Assembly: GCA_036924285.1 (NCBI GenBank)
Contig: JAYKYS010000011.1
Location: forward strand, 620,001-684,000
Reading direction: 5' to 3'
DNA length: 64,000 nucleotides
Origin: Asterella californica
Taxonomy: Eukaryota; Streptophyta; Marchantiopsida; Marchantiales; Aytoniaceae
The notes under the pieces are model-generated. The model saw only the letters and a program-made list of their open reading frames with translations. It searched no databases and was not told the origin of the DNA. The first letter of the stretch is position 1. Each line of letters starts with the position of its first letter. This document shows, piece by piece, positions 24,480 to 36,085 of the stretch. A program made the translations under genes and the position numbers.

Positions 24480-26231
24480 CGTCGGATGCGATCGACGGGA
24501 GTTACTGCTCGAGCACTCTTGAGCTCTTTGCCTACCGGTGGAGATAAAGACCGGGGACAAGGCACGTGGAGCTCGTCATCCTTGGACATCATGGGATGTC
24601 GTAGGAGAGAGTGTGGAGCTTGCAGCTAGAACTGTAGAAGTTTTTTGCACAGTAGCGGTGGAGGTTGTTGGTGGTGAGCAGAAGGAAACTGCTCCAGAGG
24701 CTGCAAGATAGCAGTCAACGACTTCGTCTTCTACCTCTAGCATGGTGACAGAGGATACTTGGGAGCCGGAGATTGGACCCAAGCTTATAAGAGAGGAGAG
24801 ACGAAGAGTTCAAAGATTCTTGAAGAGCTACAGGAATTGTTTTGTCTTCAGTATGAAAGATTTGGGTACCTTGAAGGGACCTGGTATACGGATCGACTTG
24901 GCTAATGACACGTCAATCTTTTGACGTCCTTACAGGTACAGTGACATGGAGAGAATCTTGATCCAGAGCAGGACTCAAGACTTGTTGGAGGCTGGGTTGG
25001 TGGAGATGTCGCATGGAGAGTATGCATCATGCATCTGCCACAGTTATGTCAGCCAAGAAGGATATGTATGGCAACTACACGGATAGACGGATGTGTGGGG
25101 ACTACCGTCTTATCAATCGGCAGACGAAGTCCGATAAGATGTCATGCCGACATCTGAGGAGATCTTGGATGCAGTGGGGCATGTGAAGGTCTTCAGTACT
25201 TTGGTCTTCGAGCAGGGTATCATCAGTTGCTAGTAAGAGAAGAAGATAAGTCCAAGACAGCATTCCGAGGAATTGACTCTCACGGCAAGGATTGTTTGTA
25301 TCAGTGGCGGTTCTTACCATTTGGGTTGAAGAACGCCCCTGTTGAGTTCCAGAGGGTGATGGACAAGATCCTAGTTGGATTGGATTTTGTCAGATGTTAT
25401 ATTGACGACATCTTAGTCTATAGTGCTATTGTGGAGGAGCACGAGAAACACTTACGAGATGTGTTCGAGCAGTTGAGAGCTCATGGGTTGAAGTTACACC
25501 TTGGGAAGTGTAAGTTCTTCCAGGAGTTGGTAGAGTATATGGGTCACACCATCTATCCAGGTGGGTTGGGTGTTCAACAGACGAAGGTTGAGGCTATTAC
25601 ACGTATCTCACGCCCCACATATGTGAGTCGAGTTCGAGCATTTGTTGGTTTGGTGAACTTTTATCGTCGATACGTGAAAAGATTTAGTGCAATTGCGAAG
25701 CCGTTGACCAAGCTGATGAAGGAGGAGTGGCAGTGGGGAGATGAGCAGGAGCGAGCTTTTGTAGAGCTCAAGGATAGGTTGACATCTGCTCCCATCTTGA
25801 GGAGACCCGTTAGGGGGCGTCCTTTCCAACTGCACATCGATTGGAGTATGTTGGGACTTGGAGCAGTGCTGACTCAGCATGATGATGAGATTTGAGAGTT
25901 TGTGGTGACGTATACCAATCGCTTCAACAATTCAGCGGAGGCGAGGTATAGTTCGTATGAGAGAGAGTGTTTGACGGCAGTGTGGGCTGTTGCACACTTT
26001 CGATGTTATCTGTTTGGGAACCCTTTTACTCTCATCACTGATCACCAGCCGCTCAAGTGGTTGATGGAGTCAACCACGTGCAAGCTTTCTTGTAAGCTTG
26101 TACGATGGACTCTGATCTTACAGGAGTATGACTTCCATGTAGTACATAGAACTGGAGTTGCAAACCTAGATGTCGATGGGTTGAGTCGTAACTCGTGCAC
26201 GAGTCAGCAAGATCAGACTGGGGCTCGATGA
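24480..26231 (+). pseudogene. Retrotransposon reverse transcriptase and RNase H
   Basis: After a short decayed linker, the polymerase begins around 24742 (palm/fingers with DLANDTSIF) and is clearest in 25227-25895: GYHQLL, WRFLPFGLKNAPVEFQ, the catalytic CYIDDILVYS with its Asp pair at 25404-25409, GLKLHLGKCKF and the thumb FVGLVNFYRRY. RNase H follows (LHIDWSMLGLGAVLTQ, then ECLTAVWAVAHFRCYLFG and FTLITDHQPLKWLM), ending at a TGA at 26229. It would copy the RNA genome to DNA. Frameshifts occur near 24920 and 25200, stops at 25087, 25893 and elsewhere. The FLPFGLKNAP..F box and the RH position identify Ty3/gypsy type. Confidence 0.9.
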
Positions 26232-27535
26232 CATGACGAGGTTGATGAGGAGATAGTGCTATGGTGGCATGCATCTGCCTTTCTTTGTGTGTTGGTCATG
26301 AATTCTAATATGGAGGACCAAGTCGTATCTTTCTCTGGTCAGAGAGTAGATGATGAGTCTCCAGATCCTGAGGGTGGAGATGGTGTTTCAGACCAGCGAG
26401 ATATCCATGATGATGTGATCGTGATGGAGTATCTACATACTGGTGTGATAGTAGGCACAATAAGTGCCAAGGAGCGAGATCGTGTCCTTCAACGAGCGAA
26501 GAGATTTCGACGAGAAGGACGACATGTACTTCGAGTGTGGGGTGATAGGAGGGTATGGATAGTGTCACATCCATCCCAGAGGGAACAGTTAGTACGACAT
26601 GCCCATGAGGAGTTGGGACATTTTGGAGTGAAGCGTACACATAGCTTACTCCAAGGACAGTATTGGTGGCGTGATATGCACTTCGATGTGCAACAGTTTG
26701 TCGCACGATGTGTGGTTTGTGATCGAGTATGAGCATCGTTTAATGCTCCTACTCCACAGTTACACCCCTTACCGATTATGGGGTTGGGTTACCGTTGGAG
26801 TTTGGATTTTACGGGATCCTTACCGTTGACCGTACGTCACCACCGGTATGTGTTGATGATGGTGGAGCACTTCTCCAAGTGGATTGAGTTGGTGACATTA
26901 CCAGACAAGACGAGTGAAAAGACGGCGTACGCGTTCTTAGATCGAGTGCTGAGTCGTTTTGGAGCACCAGTTGAAGTGCTGACAGACCAAGGTACAGAGT
27001 TCCTTGGTGAGTTTCAGACCTTGTGTGATCGGGCGTTGATTGATCATCGGATTACATCTCGAGATCATCCTGAGGCGGATGGTTTGGTGGAGAGGGTAGT
27101 TCTGACGGTGAAGAGATGATTGCGCAAGTATGGCTTGCAGAAGGGCCACTTGGGAGACTGGGATATGCAGTTACCATGGTTGGTTATGAGCTACCGTTTC
27201 AGCCGACAAGTGTCTTTGGCTTCCTTCTCATCGTATTTTCTATTGTATGACCGAGATCCAGATCTACCTTCTTGATCATTCGTCGTGATTCTACTGAGGT
27301 GCTGGACCTTGATGACCCGGATATGTGGGTGAGAGCATGTTCTCAACGAGCAGAGACATTTCGGAGAGTTATGTCTATGGCTTTTGAGAACCTAGCGATT
27401 GCTCAGCATAGAGACACGTTGCGATATGCGACTATCCGAGGAGGAGGTTATGGATCGTCGATTCGTAGATTTCATCCTGACGATTATATCTATCTACAAC
27501 AGACCACACCGACGACGTTAGATGTGACCGCATGA
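26232..27535 (+). pseudogene. Retrotransposon integrase
   Basis: The N-terminal zinc-binding module is HEELGHFGVKRTHSLLQ followed by CVVCDRV (HHCC, to 26732). The catalytic core follows in the same frame after a stop at 26730-26732: WSLDFTGSLPL (first Asp), VEVLTDQGTEFLGEF (second Asp) and GLVERVVLTVKR (Glu), giving the DDE triad. A TGA at 27117 and a frameshift before 27272 lie downstream. The C-terminal module (RRFHPDDYIYLQQTTPTTLD) resembles the GPY/F-type tail of gypsy integrases. The protein would insert the DNA copy into chromatin. Confidence 0.88.
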
Positions 27536-27550
27536 CGCACTATTTTATGA

Positions 27551-27830
27551 GTGCGGAAGGTGTTACCTTCTGGAGTACTCATGTTAGAGGGTCGTGATGG
27601 TGTTGTGTGGAAGGACCATGTGCGTAATTGCGCGCCATGTCATCTTCCCAACATTGATGATACCGTTGACCCAAGCTTAGCAGTTGTACGCGCGGGCATG
27701 AGGTGTATGTTGTGTGGGTCTGCTGGTGGAGCGGTCCGTATGTTGGTGTGTGATGGTTGTTCGAGAAGTTGGCACATGTCATGTTTGACTCCACCTCTTA
27801 GTGTCGTTTTTGTCCTCGATGTATATAGCA
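27551..27830 (+). pseudogene. PHD finger at the end of the retrotransposon polyprotein
   Basis: Following the integrase tail (VLPSGVLMLEGRDGVVWKDH), the frame contains CMLCGSAGG, then MLVCDGCSRSWHMSCLTPPL: Cys codons at 27704, 27713, 27749 and 27758, His at 27773 and Cys at 27782, the first six ligands of a Cys4-His-Cys3 PHD finger, including the diagnostic W two residues before the seventh-ligand region. The last pair is present as FCPRC at 27808-27822 but in a different frame, with a shorter spacing than usual, so a small deletion disrupted the domain. PHD fingers commonly read histone H3 tails. Here the finger occupies the place where chromoviruses carry a chromodomain. Confidence 0.82.
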
Positions 27831-27989
27831 GGGATAGTCGATTAGATCTTTGCGTGGTATGGATTGCGGATAGGCGACTAACGATGAGGCGATGTAGCAC
27901 CCGGCCTCTTGATCCTTGCACCCATGAAGGTGCATATCACGTAGTTGAGATATGGAGCTATCTGGAGTTAGAGTGACCTAATCATCAGT

Positions 27990-28001
27990 TAGGGGGGGCG
28001 A
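27990..28001 (+). promoter_or_regulatory. Polypurine tract
   Basis: A run of seven G within tagggggggcga directly precedes ttgtggtac, the start of segment X. It is positioned as the plus-strand primer of the element and argues that the 3' LTR begins at about 28003, not at 28111. Confidence 0.6.
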
Positions 28002-28002
28002 T

Positions 28003-28108
28003 TGTGGTACACTTGTGTATGCGTATAACATCGTCCATGTGTTATGTGTATATGTGATGTATCTCTGACAGCGATGTATGTTGTGTAGCAATGTGTATGC
28101 GCACGACA
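28003..28108 (+). repeat. Segment X, first copy (probable 5' part of the 3' LTR)
   Basis: Runs from TGTGGTACAC to GCACGACA, directly after the polypurine tract and directly before segment Y. It is repeated in the same orientation at 28405-28510 with about nine differences, all transitions. Confidence 0.8.
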
Positions 28109-28110
28109 GC

Positions 28111-28403
28111 TGTCACGTCAGTTTGGCACCTCGGCTAGGTTGACCGAGTGCGAAGTGACGCATCTCGGTAAGGCTGTTAGTGCCGTTAGGGCGAGTTGGT
28201 GGGAGAGTCCACTAGAGGTATACTTCACAGGTAGAGCTTGGAGGCCTTAGTTCTCCGAGTTGAGCCTTCAAGCTCTAGGCTATGGTGGATAGTCTAGTTG
28301 AGTGTAACCCGGATTCTCTTCGTGCTTAGAGTGGGTTTGGCTTGATCATTTGTGAGTAATCTTTGTTGTAGTGTTGGAGATGGTAATTTCTCTGTTCAGA
28401 TTA
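28111..28403 (+). repeat. Right long terminal repeat (segment Y)
   Basis: The counterpart of 18577-18869, about 95% identical. Flanked on both sides by segment X, which is unexpected for a simple LTR end. Confidence 0.88.
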
Positions 28404-28404
28404 T

Positions 28405-28510
28405 TGTGGTACACTTGTGTATGTGTATGACATCGTCCATGTATTATGTGTATGTGTGGTGTATCTCTGATAGCGATGTATGTTGTGTAACGATGTGTAT
28501 GTGCACGACA
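28405..28510 (+). repeat. Segment X, second copy
   Basis: Direct repeat of 28003-28108 placed immediately after the right segment Y. Unique sequence follows from 28511. Confidence 0.8.
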
Positions 28511-29285
28511 AGGTAATCATGTTGAGATTGATGTAGAAGATGAGACTAGTTATTGTGTGACAGTACAATGTGATGTGACTGAACTTCTCGATGTCGTGCG
28601 TGAGTGTTTTGGGGAGGGAGATTGAGAAGATCATATCATTTTTTCGACTGAAAGTCTTTTTGTCATACGATACTATGACTCGAACTTATAATTGTAGTAA
28701 CGCTTGTGTTGCATTTTCGTGTTGGTTGAAGGCATACATCATTCCTGACGTTGATGTAGCTTCAGATTACTATCTAGGATGTCCAAAACCCTCGATTGTA
28801 AAAAGCACCGTTCTACTTTCAGGAGTATGTTATGGCGCGCTTCATGAACAAACATAGTGAAATTTAGAGAAAAAAAGATATTCCAAGCAGTAGTCAATGG
28901 CAATAAGAAAAGAGACATAAAATTGAGAGACTTGATTGCAACGAAACCATACGCATTACCTTGGACATGAGCAGAAAATGTTACTAATAACATGTCAGCA
29001 TTGACTTCATCATGCGAAACGAACGTACATGTAGCATGTTTTTTCCACTGAGGTTGTCACTTTCTTGGAGGGCATAGCTTCCTTGAACTTGCGAAAGCCA
29101 TAGATTTATCGCATGTTGTGTGATCAAAAGCTTATTAATCTTTTGAGAATTACACGTGCTCAAGTGAACATTTGGATTAGTGAGGTTCACTCGAGGCAAT
29201 AACTTCACGATGTCGACGATCATGTACTAAGTGCTTCATTGTTGCTTGAAGTGAACGGCTGCATAGCAAAGGATTCAGTGAACTG
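28511..29285. other. No recognisable gene
   Basis: AT-rich sequence between the retrotransposon and the MULE-type transposase; it may hold the unrecognised N-terminal part of the latter. No terminal inverted repeat was found by eye. Confidence 0.4.
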
Positions 29286-31020
29286 ATGTATGAGCATATT
29301 GCACACTATATTGCATTTGTCTTTTGTACACCATTCTGGGAACAAGTAAGTAGTGTGCGTGAAATCATTGTGGATTCTACATTTAAAGCTAATTTGATTC
29401 ATTCCGAACTGTTTGTGATTGCTGCAAATTGTGACGGCTTTGGTATTCTCCTGTCTTTTTTTTTCTACTTGAGGGTAGGGGATGCCAAGAAAAGTATTGG
29501 GCTTGATATGAAGCAAACTAGGAAATCTGTGTTGGCTTTGTGGTTTGAACGCTTGCGTGCTAGAGGTTTAAGTCCTGTTTTTATCTTAACGGATAAAAAT
29601 TCAGGACAAATCAGTACTCTCAGAGTTGCATTTCTTGCTATGATCCAACTATGTCTTAAACATGCACAAGCGGCTGTGGAGGTAAGATGCGTGTGTGCTG
29701 ATAGAGCGAATGCATCGTATAATATCAAAGATGTTGCTCGTACATTTGCATTCATTGATGTTGATTGGGTTTTTGCTTCAGCACAACCACTTGCAGTTGG
29801 CTTCTGCAGTGAAGCGAAAAGGTTGTCTTGGAAATGTTCACGAGTCATTTTAACGTACATGCTTCTCATTCTTGGAGTTGATAGAGAGTTCATCCCTGAA
29901 GCTATATTGCATGAAAATACAGTTAAAAATGAAAATATATTTGTTTTGTAGTGCATCTCTGGACTTATCTATGGAGAAATGGTATTGCCCTAGCAAGTGG
30001 AGCTTGTTCAGGAATGCTAAACAATTGCTGCCATTATCTCGTACAACGAACATTGTAGAAAGTCATTTGAGAAAGCTTAAGCATGATTATAAGTATGCAT
30101 TGAATAAACCTATGTTGGAAAGACTGACATTGATTATTTGTAACAATTTAGTGGGAGATATGCAAACTACACTAAAACATATATTGTTCGGGAGACTTTG
30201 TTCTTTGTGGGAGGAGCAGTTTCATGGATCATGGAAGAAGTTCATGAGAACCGAAGTCTCTACTTCATCTTGTTCTCACATTGACGTGGACAAATGGATA
30301 TGTTCATATCCCCAATTCTTGAATAGTCCTTATTTGTTATGTAAACACCTCGTGCATGCATACAATGGGAAGTCTGCAAGTGTACCGCTTTTTTAATCTA
30401 CTTTTCGTATATGCACATACCCATTCTATGTTTTTAACAACGACCAGCTACTTTTTGCTCGAGAGATAGCGCCCGACTTTGAGAACCAATGGTTGCTTGT
30501 TGCACCCAATGTGGATGATATGTCTAGACCATCTAATTTTACATTGGATGAATTTGAATTTGACGATGTGAACGCGTATAACACTTATGTCTTAGATGCA
30601 ACAGATGTTGAATAGCTCCAACAACGTGTCATGAAAGCTGCTACTATTATTTGTAGCTTTATCGAACAAGAGTCGGACAATATAATACTTCTTTACGTCC
30701 ACAGAGACAACAAGCTACTTGAGATGTAGGAGGACCTTCATTGTTTCTACGATAGTGCAAGAACGATGTTATGCCAAAACTCAAAAATTGTGCAATAGTC
30801 GTTTATGCTTGTTGTTACACAGACTGGACCACACATTCTGTTCTACAACGAGAGCAGTACTTGCTGACAGTTTCCATCTTCTTACCTTCATTTGAACAAC
30901 CATGTAGTGTGAAATCCAGTGTGACTGTACATCACAACTAACACTTTCAAGGCTATGTGATTACAAGTCTCCTCCTGCTCTAAGCAGTCGATAATATATC
31001 GGAGGTTTCTCATGTGTGCG
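29286..31020 (+). pseudogene. MULE-type transposase with SWIM-like zinc finger, decayed
   Basis: The first frame (29286-29951) holds the MULE transposase core: IIVDSTFKANLIHSELFVI, then GLSPVFILTDKNSGQI, then LCLKHAQAAV, matching the catalytic acidic residues and the C-x2-H of the family. After a frameshift near 29940 the reading continues (to 30396) with TTNIVESHLRKLKHDY and a SWIM-like finger WICSYPQFLNSPYLLCKHLVH, in which the expected second Cys of the CxC pair is Tyr. A further stretch to about 31.0 kb (LDEFEFDDVNAYNTYVLDA) is still readable between stops. Relatives include the FHY3/FAR1-type domesticated proteins, but this copy is broken and looks like a plain transposon relic. It encodes no active enzyme. 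Confidence 0.75.
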
Positions 31021-31030
31021 TCCATCTTGA

Positions 31031-33700
31031 ATGGACATCTTCAAACTTTTTTGTGCTTCCTCCAAAGCACAAAAAAGTTTGAAGGAGAAGAAATCAAAGA
31101 CAAAAAGAGAAAGCTCTCAACTCATGGAGGAGATGATCAAAGACTTTGCGGATTTAAAAGTACAAATAGTACGATCTCTTGATAGAGAAGAAATCACCTT
31201 CTTTGTCTCGATCAAACTTGTGGTGTACGAGTTGTGGAAGACCGAGACCGTTAGATCTCAATCTATAATGAAGCAATCTCCTCCAACCATAAGGAAAGAG
31301 CACGCTTGTATGCACCAGAACAAACGAGCACAAAAAGCATGAACTCATAGTGAAGAAGTCTCCTTCACCAGACAATCTCCCTCGTGCCCAAAAAACGAGC
31401 ATGAAATTGAGCATGAAGAGCAAGAACGAGCATGAAGCGTAAGAAATTGAGCATAGCATATAGTGTGATTAAAAATGATGGACCGCGCTTCAAATATTCA
31501 AAAGAGAAAGAAGACTCTTCCGACTGAGAAGAACGAAGCTCATAGTAACGGGGACCTCGACCTCGTTCCAATCTAAGAGTTACAACTAGTGCTTTTGAAT
31601 CCTAGAGGTCATGCACCTGGATCTCTGAATCCAAATCTGTTCTTGGTCTCAGTATATTGTATTTATATCAACAATCAAACTTCATTCTTGAAATGTCTTT
31701 CAATACATCATGTTTGAGCTCCTCAACATATCGATTGATATTGTACTTTGTACTCATCAGATAAGCTAACGAACTTCTCTAGCTCCTTGAACTCTCGAAC
31801 TTTTCCATCTTCCACTTATGAATCATACAGATGTGGCATGGATTTACAAATAAATTCCAGTGGACTCGTGCGAGGTTAATGTCTTAAGTCTCAATTAGCA
31901 CTCCCATACATAGTTAGTTAGTCGTTATATCGTGATCACGATGAGGAACTATTAAACCACAAGTATCGCTATATTATTCCGATGGGATATCCCACCAGAA
32001 TCAGTTTCAGTTCAAAATTCAGGAGATTAGCTTCGGCGGGCTAGCCCACTGAAACTACGCTTAATACTGCTACCTGTGGTTTAATGTAATCGAGCCGATT
32101 GCACGTTCATTGTTTGACATTCTCTCCGTGATCAGTATTTGTAAGCACAAGTTGATGTACCATACTACTACATTCTAAGTCAAACTTGAAAATCATTTGG
32201 AACTACCAGTAAATGCACTTAGAAGCTAAATAAGACTGCCTTTTGGTCTCAAGTAAGAAGCAATTGGAGCAAGAACAAGCATGAAAACTGCAAACCTGAA
32301 CAATGTAATGATGGGGGCTACTTCTCGAATCATTGTGAGTGGAAATACATAACACGTTCTCAATTGTTGGAAGTGATAATACTCATTTGTTCGATACACC
32401 TCATATCTTATATCCATGTACTCTTCGTGTGAGTTAGACATACATCCGATGGCGTCCATTTCTTACGCGCTTGATGAACTTGAAATTATGATCTATTTCT
32501 TCAATCTTTACCATGTAGAGGTTGACATTGATCTTCATCTCCTACGATGGAATGAAGTTGAATTCTTGTGTAACTGAATGCACGATGTATTCTTGAGGTA
32601 CAAGATAGATAATAAAGCTTGTGAAATAATGAAGCTCATGTTGGTTGATATTAATACCTTGGACAACTGGAAAAAATCTTAGAGGAGGAGGAGTTCGACC
32701 TGCAATATCGTTGTGGAAATGCAAATATCTCTTGATGTATATCTCTGTGACGAATTAATCTTGTTTGATGAAAGCAAGGTGTAAATATATTGATACTTCC
32801 CCTTTGGAAGGATGCTTGTTGATAGTTTTTCATAGTTTCGTCAACTTCTTACATGTGCATCTGTCCTACATATTGATCCATATCTTTGAGTGTTGGTTTT
32901 TCCAATGTACCATGTATTCAAGTTGACTGGACTCCCACTCATAAAAATGTTGTATTGAGATATCTCGGATCTTGAGCAGCACCAACACCAAGCACTTCAA
33001 GTACAAATATAGAAGTTGCAAAAGAAACATTAGTTGAAGAGATAGCTCTTTATGTAAACGTAATTGAAGTAATAAGATACTACAATTAACTCTCACATCA
33101 AAATACGAGAGATCATGTTATTGTCAGAACTAATGACGCGAACAACTTGTCCAAATGTTGTACTTTGTTGTGTGTCTGGTACACAATTGTTTAATTCATG
33201 TACCTCTTCTCCAATTAGAATTGGCTTTGCAATGAATATATCTCATGATTGTGATACCGTAGCAATCTGAGTCACTAGTACTAGTGGTACTTCACAAACT
33301 TTGAATCATTTTAAAGAAATCTGCAAATTGTGCATTAACTTATCTAGACGATGTGAATCACAAGGCTCCTAGTCGATATCTATTGTACATTTTCATTAAG
33401 ATAATTTGGTCTAGACATCTTGAGATTTTAAGATTACATAACGTTGAATTGATCATGCATTGGTTTCCCGCTTCTTCAAAAATATAGTTTTACCGAGATG
33501 GTCAATTGCTCATAGTCATAACTGTATAGACGGACCGTTAAATGATATCTCCTTTATGTGTCAAATCCGTCAGCACTTGATTGAAAAGATGTATGTGATC
33601 TTCATTGCAGACCTCCAATAAGGACATCATTCTTTTTGTCATTGTTCTCCTCCAATATGCTTAACACACTCACTTATGTGTTTATTGTTGATATCATAGC
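31031..33700. other. No recognisable gene; AT-rich, transposon-like debris
   Basis: Contains short charged frames (31031-31342) and the repeat family C copy. Frames at 32226-32459 and 32866-33096 show no domain. Confidence 0.45.
31828..31955 (+). repeat. Dispersed repeat family C, copy 2
   Basis: Diverged direct copy of 17891-18020 (shared blocks tggatttacaaataaatt, ggtggactc/agtggactc, tacatagt.agttag.cgttata). The adjoining 31.96-32.1 kb shows long-range complementary blocks around aaaccaca/tgtggttt. Confidence 0.7.
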
Positions 33701-33789
33701 ACTAACATGTAGACATAAATCTCGGAAGCAGAAGAAACGAGCATATTAATTGTTGACAACAAAGACGAAGAATGAAGTTAGTGAAGTTT

Positions 33790-34500
33790 GCTATTGTTTT
33801 TGAAATCAGAGACTCAAGCTAGAAGCCACTAAACTTTGCAAGTATATACGAAATGACATGAAAGTCTATTTTTTAACTTGTGTCTCCAAGCTTGTGTCAT
33901 GTAGCCAGCAAACTTCACTAACTTAAAAGAAATGATTGGACTCAAGCCAAAAGCCAATGAGATTTGCTAGCTTTAATCTTGGACTCAAGTCATAAAGCAG
34001 AGAACTTCACCAACTCCAATCTTTGTCTTTCATACTAATTTCATGTCACTCCATATAACATTTCTTACATTTCATGTTAGAAATGTTTGGATCAACTAGA
34101 AACTAGTAACCTACGCTATCGTCCAAAATCTATCATTCTTGTTGATTTCATATGATTCTATATAAGCTAATGAACTTCGCTAGCTTGTAAGACATGTTTG
34201 GACTCAGACAAAAGTTAGCTAACTTTGCTGGCTTCAATCTCTATCTTTCATGCAAGTTTCATGTCTTTACATATAAGTTAGCAAACTTCATTAACTTGTA
34301 AAAATTATTTGGACTCAGTTAGGAGCTGGTGAACTTCGCTAGCTTTTTGCATGTTTCATGTCATTTCATAGAAGCTAGCAAACTTCATTGGCTTGTTTTG
34401 ATTCGAACCAAAAGATAACAAATTTCCTTAGCTTGTATGAAATAACATAAAACTAACTTGAAGAAAAAAAACTGAAGCTAGTAAACTTCGCTAGCTGGTG
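33790..34500. repeat. Degenerate tandem repeat with 'aacttcgctagctt' core
   Basis: At least seven variants of gctagcaaacttcattagcttg-like words, each followed by ggactcag-like and tttcatgtca-like words, recur at irregular spacings of about 60-130 bp. No coding potential. Confidence 0.7.
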
Positions 34501-35199
34501 ATGCATAACATAGTTGAGAGATCTTATGATACACAGAATAAACGAGGAGTTAGCAGATTTATTATCCAAATTAACTATCGTATAAAATTTCTCTATTGAT
34601 GAACTTGAAAGACCCATAAAATACCCACCCTTGCATTTCTTTGATTTTGGGCTTATTGCATACATCCTTGCATTTGGAGTATGTCAAGGATGTGATCAAG
34701 TAATTTGTCCCTTTTCCTCTTCCTCTAGTAGAGTCCTTGAATACAATGATACATTACTAGATGAATAACGAAAATATGCTTCGAGTTATATTATCTCTAG
34801 TGTATCCAGAAAATAGTCATATTAAGTTAAATAGACAAGTAACTGATCTTCTCTTGTCCAAAAAGAGAACTGTCTACAGACTCCATAGAATTTCTTTTTC
34901 TTACACATAATCAGTCAGATTTTATGCTGAATAATTCTGGTTATGTTTACTCTGTACTGCAGGCGGAACGGTAGAAGATACGCGACCAAACAAAATAGAA
35001 CAGTGGACCGGATTCTGGAACTCTCCTAGAAGTTGAATTGTGCTCTACGCCTAGAAGAGACTACAAGACGACACGTCCAGCGTGCTGGTCTGATCCTCGG
35101 GCTAGCAAGTCCAGGTCAGAGGTTCACTGGTGACTAGGGTGTGAATCGTGACCCAATGAATAGCAAATAGATGGAAAGATCTCATCAAGCCTTACAAGA

Positions 35200-35410
35200 G
35201 AAAGAAGGACCTGAAGGGCCAAGCAACTACAACCCCGAAGAGAAGAACAACGGGGCTAAGCCTCGCTATCAGTAGCTCTAAAATTGCTTATCGCACTTAG
35301 AATGTCGGACACCGGAACAGTACTCTTGCAAACAACAGGTGCACATGAAGTAACATCGTGGCTAGGGTTGGCTTGTGAGATCTAGTGTCGAGAGTGAATC
35401 CTGACCTCTT
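35200..35410 (+). repeat. Dispersed repeat family B, copy 1
   Basis: Blocks ggacctgaagggccaagca, acggggctaagcc, agtagctctaaa, and tgcacatgaagtaacatcg occur in this order and recur in the same order at 41555-41740. Internal family features (SINE or LTR) are not identifiable. Confidence 0.7.
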
Positions 35411-36085
35411 GGTTTTCATAAAAGACCTGAGTACTAGCAAGCAAGATACTACACGGAATGATGTAAGAGCAAAAATCATTTAAAAAATTAAATAATAATA
35501 ATAATAATATTACTGAGTCATAAATTTGGGACCTCGGCAGCTAATAACTTGAGAAATAACGTTGTTGCTGACAAGGTCTATTTACCTATTTCTTTCCGAA
35601 TATCGTTTTGCGACATGTCAAAGTCCTGAGTCAAAACCGACAACAAACGCAGAACGCCGAAATTCTTTTCCATTTTCTCTCCCAAATAAATATACATCCC
35701 AACCGGGAAAATGAGAAATGGGAGGAAGGCGACAGACGGCAGAAGGGGACCCAAAAAACCGGACGGCGGATTGGCTCTGTGGCGAGTCTTGAAAATCTAT
35801 CGGCGCAACCGTTAGAGTTCTGGATAGGACGACTGCACATGATATGCATGCCAAATGAACTCAGAAAATGTTCACTTAATGTTATCGAGAATATATATAT
35901 GTTAAGTAGAAAATATATACTAAGTAGATGTCAAAATTTAAAAATTTTTATAAACATTATCTATTATCCATACCTGGAAACACGCGGAGAGTGGAAAAAA
36001 ACGCATAAGTCTTGATCTGAGTTTTGCACTCCAGAAGGTACAAGACCGGATAACAGTACACTGTTATATTTCGATTTAATGAGAT

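Larger units (their letters stand above)
18577..28510 (+). mobile_element. Ty3/gypsy-type LTR retrotransposon carrying a DNA methyltransferase and a PHD finger
   Basis: A roughly 9.9 kb element delimited by near-identical 293 bp direct repeats (18577-18869 and 28111-28403) and an extra direct repeat at its 3' end. The order of coding regions on the plus strand is Gag with zinc knuckles, aspartic protease, C5-cytosine methyltransferase, reverse transcriptase/RNase H, integrase, PHD finger. The RT-RNase H-integrase order defines Ty3/gypsy (Metaviridae-like) rather than copia. The frame is open over long runs but broken by many stops and some frameshifts, so this copy is not autonomous. GC content is higher than in the flanks and lacks the plant-gene intron pattern. 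No clear tRNA primer-binding site follows the left repeat, and no target-site duplication could be fixed because the ends are rearranged. Confidence 0.9.
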
